Shown: positions 44,570 through 54,282 of the stretch, in pieces
Numbering within the stretch: the stretch's first letter is position 1
How the letters are laid out: each line of letters opens with the position of its first letter
Assembly (NCBI GenBank): GCA_028283765.1
Contig: JAPWJY010000008.1
Span: 1,307,001 to 1,371,000, forward strand
Direction: 5' to 3'
DNA from: Parvibaculaceae bacterium
GTDB lineage: Bacteria; Pseudomonadota; Alphaproteobacteria; Parvibaculales; Parvibaculaceae
Length of the DNA: 64,000 bases
Made by a program: the position numbers and the translations under genes
Notes under the pieces: model-generated
Databases searched by the model: none
What the model saw: the letters and a program-made list of their open reading frames with translations, nothing else
What the model was told of the DNA's origin: nothing

Positions 44570-46113
44570 TGAACGACGGCTCCATTCTTTCGCTCGTCAC
44601 GTTCCTGCCGATGGCGGGTGCGCTGCTCATCCTGTTCATCCGGGGTTCTGAAGATGTGGTTGCACGCAACGCCAAGCGCGTGGCGCTGTGGACGACGCTC
44701 TTCAACTTTCTGCTTTCGCTCTATCTCTGGGTGAACTTCGATCCCACCTCGGCCGGGTTCCAGTTCGAGCAGAAGAGTGAATGGCTGGGCGGTTCGATCA
44801 GCTACCACATGGGCGTTGACGGCATTTCCATGCTGTTCGTGATCCTGACCACGTTCCTGATGCCCGCCTGCATTCTCGCGGGCTGGGATTCGATCAAGGT
44901 GCGGGTCAAGGAATACATGATCGCCTTCCTGATCCTCGAAGCGCTGATGATCGGCGTGTTCTGTTCGCTCGATCTGGTGCTCTTCTACCTGTTCTTCGAG
45001 GCTGGCCTGATTCCGATGTTCCTGATCATCGGCGTCTGGGGCGGGCCCCGGCGCATCTATGCGAGCTTCAAGTTCTTTCTCTATACGTTCCTCGGTTCCG
45101 TGCTGATGCTGCTCGCCATCATGGCGATGTACTGGCAGGCGGGCACGATGGACATCCCCACCTTGCTGACGCACCAGTTCCCGCCCGCGATGCAGACCTG
45201 GCTGTGGCTCGCCTTCTTCGCCTCGTTCGCGGTGAAGATGCCGATGTGGCCGGTCCATACATGGTTGCCGGACGCCCACGTGGAGGCGCCGACGGCGGGT
45301 TCGGTGGTGCTGGCAGGCATCATGCTCAAGATGGGCGGCTACGGTTTCCTGCGCTTCTCGCTGCCGATGTTCCCGGTCGCCTCCGACTTCTTCGGGCCGA
45401 TGGTGATGGTGTTGAGCGTGATCGCCATCGTCTACACCTCGTTGGTGGCGCTGGTGCAGACCGACATGAAAAAGCTCATTGCCTATTCATCGGTCGCGCA
45501 CATGGGCTTCGTCACCATGGGTCTTTTCGCCATGACGCAGCAGGGCGTCCAGGGCGGCATCTTCCAGATGCTGAGCCATGGCTGGGTTTCCGGCGCACTC
45601 TTCTTTTGCATCGGCGTCATCTATGACCGCATCCACACCCGCGAGATCTCCGCCTATGGCGGGCTGGTGAAGCGGATGCCGGTCTATGCCGTCGTCTTCA
45701 TGATCTTCACCATGGCGAATGTCGGTCTGCCCGGCACCAGCGGCTTCATCGGTGAATTCCTGACGATCATCGGCGTCTATCAGGTCAATACGGGGATTGC
45801 ACTGGTCGCGGCCACCGGCGTCATCCTGTCGGCGGGCTACGCGCTTTATCTTTACCGGCGCATCATTTTCGGCGTGCTCGACAAGGACAAGCTGAAGAAC
45901 ATTCTCGATCTCGACCGGCGGGAGATTTTCGCGCTCGCGCCCCTGATCGCGGCAACCCTTTTCTTCGGTATCTACCCGACGCCGATCTTCGATGTCACGG
46001 CCGTCTCCGTCGAGCATCTGGTGTCGAATTATCATGCTGCGGTTGAGGCGCACCGGCTGGCGGAAATCACGAAGCCGCTTGGCGATCTTGTTCAGCTTGT
46101 GTCGGCGCGCTAG
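44569..46113 (+). CDS. nuoM: NADH-quinone oxidoreductase subunit M
   Basis: A 514-residue antiporter-like subunit with about 14 helices. Key segments: [36 protein letters not shown] (the conserved Glu), [31 protein letters not shown] and [14 protein letters not shown]. Ordinary length. A 19-bp gap leads to nuoN. Confidence 0.98.
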   Translation: MNDGSILSLVTFLPMAGALLILFIRGSEDVVARNAKRVALWTTLFNFLLSLYLWVNFDPTSAGFQFEQKSEWLGGSISYHMGVDGISMLFVILTTFLMPACILAGWDSIKVRVKEYMIAFLILEALMIGVFCSLDLVLFYLFFEAGLIPMFLIIGVWGGPRRIYASFKFFLYTFLGSVLMLLAIMAMYWQAGTMDIPTLLTHQFPPAMQTWLWLAFFASFAVKMPMWPVHTWLPDAHVEAPTAGSVVLAGIMLKMGGYGFLRFSLPMFPVASDFFGPMVMVLSVIAIVYTSLVALVQTDMKKLIAYSSVAHMGFVTMGLFAMTQQGVQGGIFQMLSHGWVSGALFFCIGVIYDRIHTREISAYGGLVKRMPVYAVVFMIFTMANVGLPGTSGFIGEFLTIIGVYQVNTGIALVAATGVILSAGYALYLYRRIIFGVLDKDKLKNILDLDRREIFALAPLIAATLFFGIYPTPIFDVTAVSVEHLVSNYHAAVEAHRLAEITKPLGDLVQLVSAR

Positions 46114-46132
46114 GGCCTGAGGGAAACGAAAG

Positions 46133-47584
46133 ATGGAATATAAATTGGCCACCCTCCCGGCACTGGGCCCTGCATTCCCGGAAATCATTCTGGCCGTCGG
46201 CTCGCTGGCGCTGCTGATGTATGGCGCCTTCAACAAATCGAACACGGCGCGGCAGGTTTCCATTGGCGCGGTGATCCTGCAGATGATCGCGCTGGTTGTC
46301 GTCGCCGTTCAGCCGCTGGGCCGGATGGAAACATTTGGCGGCATGTTCGTCAGCGACGATTTCAGCCGCCTGATCAAGATTCTCATCCTGCTGGGCTCCT
46401 CCACAGCGATCATCATGTCCATCGGCTATATCCGCCATGAGAAGATGGAGCGCTTCGAGTTTCCGGTGCTGATCACGCTCGCCACGCTCGGCATGCTGAT
46501 GATGGTGTCCGCGAACGGGCTGATCTCGCTCTATATGGGGCTCGAACTGCAAAGTCTGGCGCTTTACGTCATTGCCGCCTTCAACCGGGACAATGTGCGC
46601 TCCAGCGAAGCGGGCCTTAAATATTTCGTTCTGGGCGCGCTTTCCTCGGGCATGCTGCTCTATGGCATGTCGATGGTTTACGGCTTCACCGGCTCGACCG
46701 AGTTCGACGCGATCGCGCATGTGCTGGGGCAGGGGCGTCCCTCGCTCGGCGTCATCTTCGGGCTCGTCTTCATCATGGCGGGCCTTGCCTTCAAGGTTTC
46801 AGCCGTCCCGTTCCATATGTGGACGCCTGACGTTTATGAAGGTTCGCCCACGCCTGTGACGGCGCTTTTTGCCGGTGCGCCGAAGGTGGCGGCGATGGCG
46901 CTGATCCTGCGTGTCCTGTTCGGGGCCTTCCCGGCGATCGAGCCCGAGTGGCAGCAGATCGTGGTCTTCATTTCCATCGCCTCGATGGTGCTTGGCGCGT
47001 TTGCTGCTATCGGCCAGACCAATATCAAGCGGCTGATGGCCTACAGCTCGATCGGCCATATGGGCTTCGCGCTGGTCGGGCTTGCGGCCGGATCGGCGGA
47101 CGGGATCAAGGGCGTCATCATCTATATGACGATCTATCTGGTTACCAATGTCGGCGTCTTCTGCTGCATTCTGTCGATGCGCCGCAACGACCGCAGCGTG
47201 GAGAGCATCAGTGATCTGGCCGGCCTGTCGCGCTCGCAGCCGGTCACGGCTTTCCTCTTTGCGATGATCATGTTCTCGCTGGCGGGCGTGCCGCCGCTCG
47301 CGGGTTTCTTTGGCAAGCTCTATGTGTTCCTGGCCGCCATCCATTCGGGTCTCTACACGCTGGCCGTCATCGGCGTCGTGTCGAGCGTGGTTGGCGCCTT
47401 TTATTATCTTCGCGTCGTCAAGGTGATGTATTTTGACGAGCCCGCGGAGCCGTTCGACCAGCCGATGCGGACGGAGCTGGGCATCCTCCTTGGCATCTCG
47501 GGCCTGTTCACCATCTTCTTCTTCGCCTGGCCCGGGCCGGTCGTGAGGGCTGCTGAACTGGCCGCCGCCGCCTTGTTGCACTGA
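46133..47584 (+). CDS. nuoN: NADH-quinone oxidoreductase subunit N
   Basis: A 483-residue antiporter-like subunit with about 14 helices, the last of the complex I set. Segments: YMGLELQSLALYVIAAFNRD, SSEAGLKYFVLGALSSGMLLYG, PFHMWTPDVYEGSPTPVTALFAG and KRLMAYSSIGHMGFALVG. The stop overlaps the birA start (TGATG), so birA is translated with the nuo operon. Confidence 0.97.
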   Translation: MEYKLATLPALGPAFPEIILAVGSLALLMYGAFNKSNTARQVSIGAVILQMIALVVVAVQPLGRMETFGGMFVSDDFSRLIKILILLGSSTAIIMSIGYIRHEKMERFEFPVLITLATLGMLMMVSANGLISLYMGLELQSLALYVIAAFNRDNVRSSEAGLKYFVLGALSSGMLLYGMSMVYGFTGSTEFDAIAHVLGQGRPSLGVIFGLVFIMAGLAFKVSAVPFHMWTPDVYEGSPTPVTALFAGAPKVAAMALILRVLFGAFPAIEPEWQQIVVFISIASMVLGAFAAIGQTNIKRLMAYSSIGHMGFALVGLAAGSADGIKGVIIYMTIYLVTNVGVFCCILSMRRNDRSVESISDLAGLSRSQPVTAFLFAMIMFSLAGVPPLAGFFGKLYVFLAAIHSGLYTLAVIGVVSSVVGAFYYLRVVKVMYFDEPAEPFDQPMRTELGILLGISGLFTIFFFAWPGPVVRAAELAAAALLH

Positions 47585-48357
47585 TGGGCTTTACCGCGTC
47601 GCTTCCTCAGGGGGTTGAGCTTCGGCATTTCGCCGAGATCGACAGCACGAACGAGGAGGCGCGCCGTCTGGCGGATGCGGGCGTTGCAGGGCCGGTATGG
47701 ATCGTTGCGGACCGGCAGACGGCAGGCCGGGGACGGCGGGGCCGCGAGTGGCAATCGCCCACCGGCAATTTCAGCGGCACGCTTTTCCTGCGCCCCCGGT
47801 GCAGCCTGAAAAAGGCGGCCGAACTGTCCTTCGTCGCCGGGCTTGCGGTCCATGAGGCCGTATCGAGTCTGATTGGCCCGGGCCATGCGGCACAACTGAC
47901 GCTCAAATGGCCCAACGACGTGCTGCTCGACGGGCAGAAGCTCGCGGGCATCCTGCTGGAATCGGCAAGCGCCGGATCCGGCGATGTCGGCTGGCTTGCC
48001 ATCGGCATGGGGATCAACCTTGCCGTCTTTCCCGATAATCCCGCCTATCCGGCAACCGCCTTGCGGGCGCTGGGTCTGAATATCACCCCTGCTGAAATGC
48101 TTGAGGCGCTGGCGCGCGCATTCGAGACATGGCTTGCCATCTGGCGGCGGGAGCAGGATTTCGGCCTGATCCGCGAGGCCTGGCTCGTCCGGGCGCAGGG
48201 CGTGGGCGGCCCGATCACCGTGCGTCTCGCCGATGAAACCTTCGCGGGCATCTTCATGGGGCTCGCCGGTGACGGGGCCCTTCAGGTGAAGATGGCCGAT
48301 GGGACGTTGCGCGCGGTTTCGGCGGGTGACGTCTTCTTTCCCGGCCATGGCGCTTGA
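47584..48357 (+). CDS. birA: Biotin--[acetyl-CoA-carboxylase] ligase BirA
   Basis: A 257-residue biotin protein ligase that attaches biotin to the carboxyl-carrier protein of acetyl-CoA carboxylase. The biotinyl-AMP loop is ADRQTAGRGRRGREWQSP; FSGTLFLRP, LKWPNDVLLDGQKLAGIL and a C-terminal SH3-like domain follow. There is no N-terminal helix-turn-helix, so it is a monofunctional ligase and not a biotin repressor. Placement directly behind nuoN is common in alphaproteobacteria. Confidence 0.95.
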   Translation: MGFTASLPQGVELRHFAEIDSTNEEARRLADAGVAGPVWIVADRQTAGRGRRGREWQSPTGNFSGTLFLRPRCSLKKAAELSFVAGLAVHEAVSSLIGPGHAAQLTLKWPNDVLLDGQKLAGILLESASAGSGDVGWLAIGMGINLAVFPDNPAYPATALRALGLNITPAEMLEALARAFETWLAIWRREQDFGLIREAWLVRAQGVGGPITVRLADETFAGIFMGLAGDGALQVKMADGTLRAVSAGDVFFPGHGA

Positions 48358-48428
48358 GCCCGGCGCCTCTTTTCATTGTTGCCTCGATACTGCTTACACT
48401 TTTCTCCCTCGCGGACTAAATTCCCTTC

Positions 48429-50111
48429 ATGAAGAAATCAAAACCCTCCACCGAGGATGAGCTTGTTTTCCTGCCGCTGGGCGGATCGGGTGAAATCGGC
48501 ATGAACCTGAACCTTTACGGGTTCGGTCCTGCCAGGGCGCGTAAATGGATCATGGTCGATCTGGGCGTGACCTTCGGCGACGAGCGCACGCCGGGCATCG
48601 ATCTGATCATGCCCGATCCGCTCTTCATCGAGGAGCATGTCGAGGACCTGCTGGCCATCGTGCTCACGCATGCGCATGAGGATCACATCGGCGCCGTCGC
48701 GCATCTGTGGCCGCGTCTGCGCTGCCCGATTTATGCGACGCCGTTCACCGCGCTGCTGGTGCGGGGCAAGCTGGTCGAGGCGGGAATCGAAAATCAGGTG
48801 GAACTGAACATCATTCCGCTTGGCGCGCGCTTCACGCTCGGGCCGTTCGATATTGAATATGTTTCGCTCACCCATTCCATCCCCGAGCCCAATGCGCTTG
48901 CCATCCGCACCTCGCTCGGCACGGTGCTGCATACCGGCGACTGGAAGATCGATCCCGATCCCGTCGTCGGGGTGGGCATGGACGAGGCGCGCCTCTCGGC
49001 GATCGGGGACGAGGGCGTCCGGGTGATCGTGTGCGATTCCACCAATGTGTTCTCGCCCGGCCAGTCCGGTTCGGAAGGGGACGTCGCTGAAAGCCTGACC
49101 GGACTGCTGGGCTCGTGCAAAGGCCGGGTGGCGGTGACGACGTTCGCCTCCAACGTGGCCCGCGTGGCGAGCATCGCGCGCGCCGCGCATCATCATGACC
49201 GGCATCCCGTTCTGGTCGGCCGGGCCATGATCCGGATCGTTGCGGCGGCGAAGGAGGTCGGCTATCTCAAGGATCTGCCGCCCTTCGTCTCGGAAGACGA
49301 TGCGGGCCATCTGCCGCCAGACAAGGTCCTGTTCATCTGCACCGGCAGCCAGGGAGAACCCAGGGCGGCGCTCGCCCGCATGGCCGACGACACGCACCCG
49401 AGCGTGGTGCTGGAGCAGGGCGATACGGTGATTTTCTCGTCGCGCGTCATTCCCGGCAACGAGACATCCATCTTCGACATGCAGAACAGGCTTGCCGAGC
49501 GCGGCATCCGCATCATCACGGAGAAGGATCATTTCATCCATGTCTCGGGCCATCCCTGCCGGGATGAGCTGACCCGCATGTATGAATGGGTGCGGCCGCA
49601 GATCGCCGTGCCGGTGCATGGCGAGGCGCGCCATCTGGCCGAGCACGCCGCGCTCGCCCGCGAACTGAAGGTGCCGGTCGCCATCGTCACGCGCAACGGC
49701 CTGATGACGCGCCTTGCCCCCGGCGATCCCGTGGTGCTGGGGGAAGTGCCTTCGGGCCGTCTTTATCTTGATGGCGAGGTGCTGATCGAGGATGAGGAGG
49801 GCGCGGTGCAGGAGCGCCGCCGCCTGAGCTTTGCCGGTTCCGTATTCGTGGCGCTGGTGCTCGATGCGGCGGGCAAGGTGCGTGCCACGCCGCAGGTGAG
49901 CATCTGCGGCCTGCCGATCGAAAACAGCCGGGGCCGCTCCTTCAGCGACGTTGCGCGCGATGCGGCCTCCGCATCGCTTGAACGGCTCTCGGCGAAGCAG
50001 CGGCAGGACGATGATGGCGTGGCCGAGCTGGTGCGCCGCGCCGTGCGGGGGGAAATCCGCAAAAGCTGGGGCAAGAAAGCGCAAGTGTCCGTCGTGGTAA
50101 GCCGGATCTGA
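48429..50111 (+). CDS. rnj: Ribonuclease J
   Basis: A 560-residue metallo-beta-lactamase/beta-CASP ribonuclease for mRNA decay and RNA maturation. The metal site motif is THAHEDHIGAV (His81, His83, Asp85, His86). VSLTHSIPEPNALAIRT, HTGDWKIDPDP, CDSTNVFSPGQSGSEGD, CTGSQGEPRAAL and the HVSGHPCRDEL segment are all RNase J features. A C-terminal domain (about residues 460-560) completes it. It starts 71 bp after birA without a clear ribosome site. RNase J is widespread in alphaproteobacteria. Confidence 0.94.
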   Translation: MKKSKPSTEDELVFLPLGGSGEIGMNLNLYGFGPARARKWIMVDLGVTFGDERTPGIDLIMPDPLFIEEHVEDLLAIVLTHAHEDHIGAVAHLWPRLRCPIYATPFTALLVRGKLVEAGIENQVELNIIPLGARFTLGPFDIEYVSLTHSIPEPNALAIRTSLGTVLHTGDWKIDPDPVVGVGMDEARLSAIGDEGVRVIVCDSTNVFSPGQSGSEGDVAESLTGLLGSCKGRVAVTTFASNVARVASIARAAHHHDRHPVLVGRAMIRIVAAAKEVGYLKDLPPFVSEDDAGHLPPDKVLFICTGSQGEPRAALARMADDTHPSVVLEQGDTVIFSSRVIPGNETSIFDMQNRLAERGIRIITEKDHFIHVSGHPCRDELTRMYEWVRPQIAVPVHGEARHLAEHAALARELKVPVAIVTRNGLMTRLAPGDPVVLGEVPSGRLYLDGEVLIEDEEGAVQERRRLSFAGSVFVALVLDAAGKVRATPQVSICGLPIENSRGRSFSDVARDAASASLERLSAKQRQDDDGVAELVRRAVRGEIRKSWGKKAQVSVVVSRI

Positions 50112-50141
50112 ATCCGGTAGCGGTTATCGAAGGAGAAGGGC

Positions 50142-50444
50142 TTGATCAATATCGTTGGCGGCGCCGCGATCTATCTCATCGTCTGGGCGCTGGTGCTGTT
50201 CGTGGTCCTGCCATGGGGCACGCACAGCCATGCGGAAACGGGTGATACCGTTGAGCGCGGCACGGAGCCCGGTGCGCCGGTGCGGCCGATGATGTGGCGC
50301 AAGGCTTTCATCACCACCATCATCGCGGCGGTGATCACGACCGGAATCATGTATCTGCTGATTACCCGCCCGTTTACGATGTCAGGCGTGCCGGGGCTGC
50401 CGACATTCGACGCGAATTACTGCAACAACCAGAAGGGATGCTGA
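50142..50444 (+). CDS. DUF1467 family membrane protein
   Basis: A 100-residue inner-membrane protein, from a TTG start at 50142 preceded by the strong ribosome site AAGGAG. Two helices (about residues 5-25 and 55-75) flank a loop with LPWGTHSHAETGDTVERGTEPGAP; the pattern FVVLPWG...GAPVRP is the DUF1467 signature, nearly confined to Alphaproteobacteria. The C-terminal NYCNNQKGC tail is unusual. It often lies next to proS, as here. Function unknown. Confidence 0.9.
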   Translation: MINIVGGAAIYLIVWALVLFVVLPWGTHSHAETGDTVERGTEPGAPVRPMMWRKAFITTIIAAVITTGIMYLLITRPFTMSGVPGLPTFDANYCNNQKGC

Positions 50445-50494
50445 GAGCCGGGAACGGGAAATTTCCCGAGAAAAACCGGCTCCGGAAAAGAAAA

Positions 50495-50521
50495 AGCAAG
50501 GTCCACTCTCGTGGCCTTGCT
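50495..50521 (+). terminator. Intrinsic terminator after DUF1467
   Basis: AGCAAGG-T-CCAC (50495-50506) pairs with GTGG-CCTTGCT (50511-50521) with one bulged T, followed after a short linker by two T-runs (50528-50541). A second palindrome, CGGGAAATTTCCCG, precedes it near 50456-50469. Confidence 0.8.
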
Positions 50522-50940
50522 GACAGTCTTTTTTGTTTTTTTCGCCCCACCTCATCCAGCCTTGCTGAAGGGTCGACGTTTCCTCCCTAAACCCGGGCCA
50601 CGAACGCTTTGTGCGTCCTGAAGCCTCATGAATATAAAAAACATATTCGGCTTTGTCACGTCATTTTGCCGCACTTTGCCGCAAATAAACGAAATTTTGA
50701 GCAAGTTTTCGCCATGACCAGGACATCTTCGCAAAGGCACATAAATAAACGTTTTCGCTGCGATGCACTCTTGCAAAACCTCTCCGGCGATCTTCAATTC
50801 TGCATGAATTTTATGCAGCCGCTGCCGCACCTCTTTCCGGCTTGGCAGGGCATGCGGGCCGCGTTGCCAAGGCGTGGCTGAAACCCTATACCTTGAGGCG
50901 CCGGGCCGGTGTTCGGCCCGATATGGAATCCGGATTTCAG
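50522..50940. other. Long leader upstream of proS
   Basis: No gene is seen. The sequence is richer in A+T than its surroundings and includes a tandem TTTGCCGCA-C-TTTGCCGCA (about 50667-50685), two copies of AAATAAACG, and an inverted repeat CTGCAT/ATGCAG (50800-50805, 50813-50818). A promoter for proS must lie here; candidates are weak (TTGCAA at 50771 with TCAATT 17 bp on). Confidence 0.4.
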
Positions 50941-52263
50941 ATGCGCCTTTCCCAATATTTCCTGCCTGTTCTGAAAGAGACGCCCGCCGAGGCGCAGATC
51001 GCCTCGCACCGGCTGATGCTGCGCGCGGGCATGGTGCGCCAGACGAGCGCCGGCATCTATGCCTGGTTGCCGCTCGGCCTTGCGGTGCTGCGCAACATAG
51101 AAGCCATCGTGCGCGAGGAACAGAACCGTGCGGGCGCGCAGGAACTGCTGATGCCGACGCTGCAATCCGCCGACCTCTGGCGGAAATCCGGCCGCTACGA
51201 CAGCTATGGCAAGGAGATGCTGCGGATCACGGACCGTCATGAGCGTGAAATGCTTTACGGGCCGACCAATGAGGAAATGATCACCGACATCTTCGCCGGT
51301 TCGGTGCGCAGCTATCGTGATCTTCCGCGCAATCTCTATCATATCCAGTGGAAATTCCGCGACGAGATCCGGCCGCGCTTCGGCGTGATGCGGGGGCGCG
51401 AATTCCTGATGAAGGACGCCTATTCGTTCGATCTGGATGTGGAGGGCGCGCGGCGCTCCTATAACAGGATGTTCGTCTCCTACCTTCGCACCTATGCGCG
51501 GCTTGGCCTGCGCGCCATTCCGATGGCCGCCGACACCGGCCCCATCGGCGGCGACATGAGCCATGAATTCCTCATTCTGGCCGAGACGGGCGAAAGCGGC
51601 GTGTTCCTGCATCGCGACCTCATCGACATGGCGGTGCCGGGCGACGACCTTAATTTCGAAACGGACGATCTGGCCGCGATCCAGCAGCAATGGACCGGGC
51701 TTTATGCGGCTACCGACGAGAAGCATGACGAAGCGCGCTTCAACGCCGAGGTGCCTGAGGAGAAGCGCGTTGCGGCGCGTGGCATCGAGGTCGGGCACAT
51801 CTTCTTCTTCGGCACGAAATATTCGGAAGCCATGGCCTGTCAGGTCACAGGGCCGGATGGCGCGCTCGTGCCCGTGCAGATGGGCTCCTATGGTATCGGC
51901 GTATCGCGGCTGGTCGGCGCGATCATCGAGGCGAGCCATGATGAGAACGGCATCATCTGGCCCGAGTCGGTTGCGCCGTTCCGGGTCGGGCTGATCAATC
52001 TGAAGACAGGCGATGCCGAAACGGACGCGGCCTGCGCCGATATTTACCAAAAGCTCATGAACGCGGGCGTCACGGTGCTCTATGATGACACCGATGAGCG
52101 CGCGGGCGCGAAGTTCTCGACCATGGATCTGATCGGTCTGCCCTGGCAGCTGATCGTGGGGCCGCGTGGCCTCAAGAACGGCGTGGTCGAACTGAAAAAC
52201 CGCGCAAGCGGCGAGCGCGCCGAAATTTCCGCCGAGGCCGCTCTGGCCCGGATCATTGGCTGA
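50941..52263 (+). CDS. proS: Prolyl-tRNA synthetase (alphaproteobacterial short form)
   Basis: A 440-residue class II aminoacyl-tRNA synthetase charging tRNA-Pro. It lacks the large editing insertion of the E. coli type, as expected for alphaproteobacteria. The start at 50941 gives [19 protein letters not shown], the usual N-terminus. Class II motifs: [11 protein letters not shown] (motif 1), [31 protein letters not shown] (motif 2) and [18 protein letters not shown] (motif 3). The anticodon-binding domain occupies about residues 345-440. It is followed by lolC. Confidence 0.97.
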   Translation: MRLSQYFLPVLKETPAEAQIASHRLMLRAGMVRQTSAGIYAWLPLGLAVLRNIEAIVREEQNRAGAQELLMPTLQSADLWRKSGRYDSYGKEMLRITDRHEREMLYGPTNEEMITDIFAGSVRSYRDLPRNLYHIQWKFRDEIRPRFGVMRGREFLMKDAYSFDLDVEGARRSYNRMFVSYLRTYARLGLRAIPMAADTGPIGGDMSHEFLILAETGESGVFLHRDLIDMAVPGDDLNFETDDLAAIQQQWTGLYAATDEKHDEARFNAEVPEEKRVAARGIEVGHIFFFGTKYSEAMACQVTGPDGALVPVQMGSYGIGVSRLVGAIIEASHDENGIIWPESVAPFRVGLINLKTGDAETDAACADIYQKLMNAGVTVLYDDTDERAGAKFSTMDLIGLPWQLIVGPRGLKNGVVELKNRASGERAEISAEAALARIIG

Positions 52264-52293
52264 GCTTTCTATTTCAGAAACGGCGAGCATTTC

Positions 52294-53580
52294 GTGACAC
52301 AGACTGAAACAAGGCAGAGCCGGTCGCCCGCAAGGGCCTTCGGTGCTTTCGAGTGGCTCGTTTCCATGCGCTATCTGCGCGCCCGCCGCCGGGAAGGCTT
52401 CATCTCGGTGATCGCGGGGTTTTCATTTCTCGGGATCATGCTGGGTGTTGCCACCCTCATCATCGTCATGTCGGTGATGAACGGGTTTCGCACCGAACTT
52501 CTCTCGCGGATTCTCGGCCTGAATGGCCATGTGGTGGTGCGCTCGCAGGAAGGGTTCATCCGTAATTACGATACGCTGGCGGCCAGCCTGATGAAGATTC
52601 CCGGCGTCGTCAGCGCCGCGCCGCTTGTCGACGGGCAGGCCATGATCACGGTGAACGGTCTTTCCGGCGGCGCGCTGGTGCGCGGCATCCGGGGGGCTGA
52701 TCTGGACAAGCTCAAGGCCGTCTCGGATCATGTGCTGATGGGGTCGCTCGATGATTTCGACGCCCGTGAAGGTGTCGCCATCGGTTCGCGCCTCGCCGCC
52801 AATTTCCATCTGCGCGTCGGCGATCAACTGACGCTGCTCAGCCCGCGGGGCCCTGCGACGCCCTTTGGCACCGCGCCCCGGGTCAAGGCGTTCGAGATCG
52901 TGTCGATCTTCGAGATCGGCATGTCGGAATATGACAGCTCCATCGTTTTCATGCCGCTTGCCGCGGCGCAGAAATTCTTTGGCGCGGGCACCACGGCGGC
53001 CTCGATCGAACTGATGACGAAAAACCCCGATGAGGTGGACGCCATCGCGCCCCGGGTGGCGGACAGGGTCGGCGATTGCTGTTCGGTGCAGACCTGGCAG
53101 GAAACCAACCAGAGCTTCTTTTCCGCCCTTCAGGTCGAGCGCAATGTGATGTTCCTGATCCTGACGCTCATTTTGCTGGTCGCCTCGCTCAACATCATTT
53201 CCGGCCTGATCATGCTGGTGAAGGACAAGGGGCGCGACATTGCCGTGCTGCGCACCATGGGCGCGTCGCGCGGCTCGATCATGCGCATCTTCTTTATCGC
53301 AGGCTCAAGCATCGGCGCGGTCGGCACGCTCGCGGGCTTTACGCTCGGGGTGGTGTTCTGTGAAAACATCGAAGGCATAAGGCAATTCCTGTCGGCGCTC
53401 TCCGGCACGCAACTGTTCTCGCCGGAAGTCTATTTCCTGAGCCATATGCCCGCCGAGATCGATCCGGGCGAAGTCATATCGGTGGTCGGCATGGCGCTTG
53501 GCCTTTCATTTGTCGCCACGCTCTATCCTGCCTGGCGGGCGGCATCGCTCGATCCGGTCGAGGCGCTGCGCTATGAGTGA
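52294..53580 (+). CDS. lolC: Lipoprotein-releasing ABC transporter permease (LolC/LolE family)
   Basis: A 428-residue inner-membrane permease that, with LolD, extracts mature lipoproteins for transfer to the outer membrane. The first helix region reads [29 protein letters not shown] large periplasmic domain (about residues 50-270) and three further helices of the FtsX type follow, with the coupling pattern [23 protein letters not shown]. The GTG start at 52294 gives the usual [18 protein letters not shown] segment. Only one such permease is in the window, so it may act as a homodimer (LolF-like) or pair with a copy elsewhere. Confidence 0.93.
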   Translation: MTQTETRQSRSPARAFGAFEWLVSMRYLRARRREGFISVIAGFSFLGIMLGVATLIIVMSVMNGFRTELLSRILGLNGHVVVRSQEGFIRNYDTLAASLMKIPGVVSAAPLVDGQAMITVNGLSGGALVRGIRGADLDKLKAVSDHVLMGSLDDFDAREGVAIGSRLAANFHLRVGDQLTLLSPRGPATPFGTAPRVKAFEIVSIFEIGMSEYDSSIVFMPLAAAQKFFGAGTTAASIELMTKNPDEVDAIAPRVADRVGDCCSVQTWQETNQSFFSALQVERNVMFLILTLILLVASLNIISGLIMLVKDKGRDIAVLRTMGASRGSIMRIFFIAGSSIGAVGTLAGFTLGVVFCENIEGIRQFLSALSGTQLFSPEVYFLSHMPAEIDPGEVISVVGMALGLSFVATLYPAWRAASLDPVEALRYE

Positions 53581-54274
53581 GGACAAGATGGCCTATCCCG
53601 TTCTCTCCCTGCGCGGCATCAAGCGCGTCTATGCGCAGGGCGACCAGAAGCTGCATATTTTCGACGGTATCGATCTCGATATTCAGAGCGGCGAGATCAT
53701 CGCGCTGGTCGGTCCTTCAGGGGCCGGCAAATCATCGCTGCTGCATATCGCCGGGCTGCTTGAGCGGCCGACGGCGGGTGAAGTATTCATCGCCGGGCGT
53801 GATTGCGTGAAGCTTTCCGAAACGGACCGCACGGCCGTCCGGCGCAACGAACTGGGTTTCGTCTATCAGTCGCACAATCTGCTGGCGGAGTTCTCGGCGC
53901 TGGAAAATGTGGTTCTGCCACAGATGATCGCAGGCGTGCCCCGCAAGGAGGCTGGCGTCGTTGCCCAGCGTCTGCTGGAACAGATGGGCCTTGGCGCGCG
54001 GGCAAGCCATCGTCCTGCCGAGCTTTCAGGCGGCGAGCAGCAACGCGTGGCCATAGCGCGGGCGCTGGCCAACAGCCCCGGCATTCTGCTGGCGGATGAG
54101 CCGACCGGCAATCTCGATCCGCGCACCTCGGGGCATGTGTTCGAGGAACTGATCGGCATGTGCCGCAGCAAGGGCGTCGCGACCCTGATCGCCACCCATA
54201 ATTTTGAGCTGGCCCAGAGCATGGACCGCATTGTCCGCCTCGATCAGGGCCAACTGGTCGAAGGGCTGGAGTGA
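53573..54274 (+). CDS. lolD: Lipoprotein-releasing ABC transporter ATP-binding protein LolD
   Basis: A 233-residue ATPase. Walker A is [14 protein letters not shown], the Q-loop is [10 protein letters not shown] (the LolD/MacB pattern), the signature is [16 protein letters not shown], and Walker B is [13 protein letters not shown]. The start at 53573 overlaps the lolC stop. The gene ends only 8 bp from the end of the convergent TPR gene with no terminator between. In many relatives dnaE would come next; here about 7.9 kb intervene. Confidence 0.95.
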   Translation: MSEDKMAYPVLSLRGIKRVYAQGDQKLHIFDGIDLDIQSGEIIALVGPSGAGKSSLLHIAGLLERPTAGEVFIAGRDCVKLSETDRTAVRRNELGFVYQSHNLLAEFSALENVVLPQMIAGVPRKEAGVVAQRLLEQMGLGARASHRPAELSGGEQQRVAIARALANSPGILLADEPTGNLDPRTSGHVFEELIGMCRSKGVATLIATHNFELAQSMDRIVRLDQGQLVEGLE

Positions 54275-54282
54275 TTGCAGGC

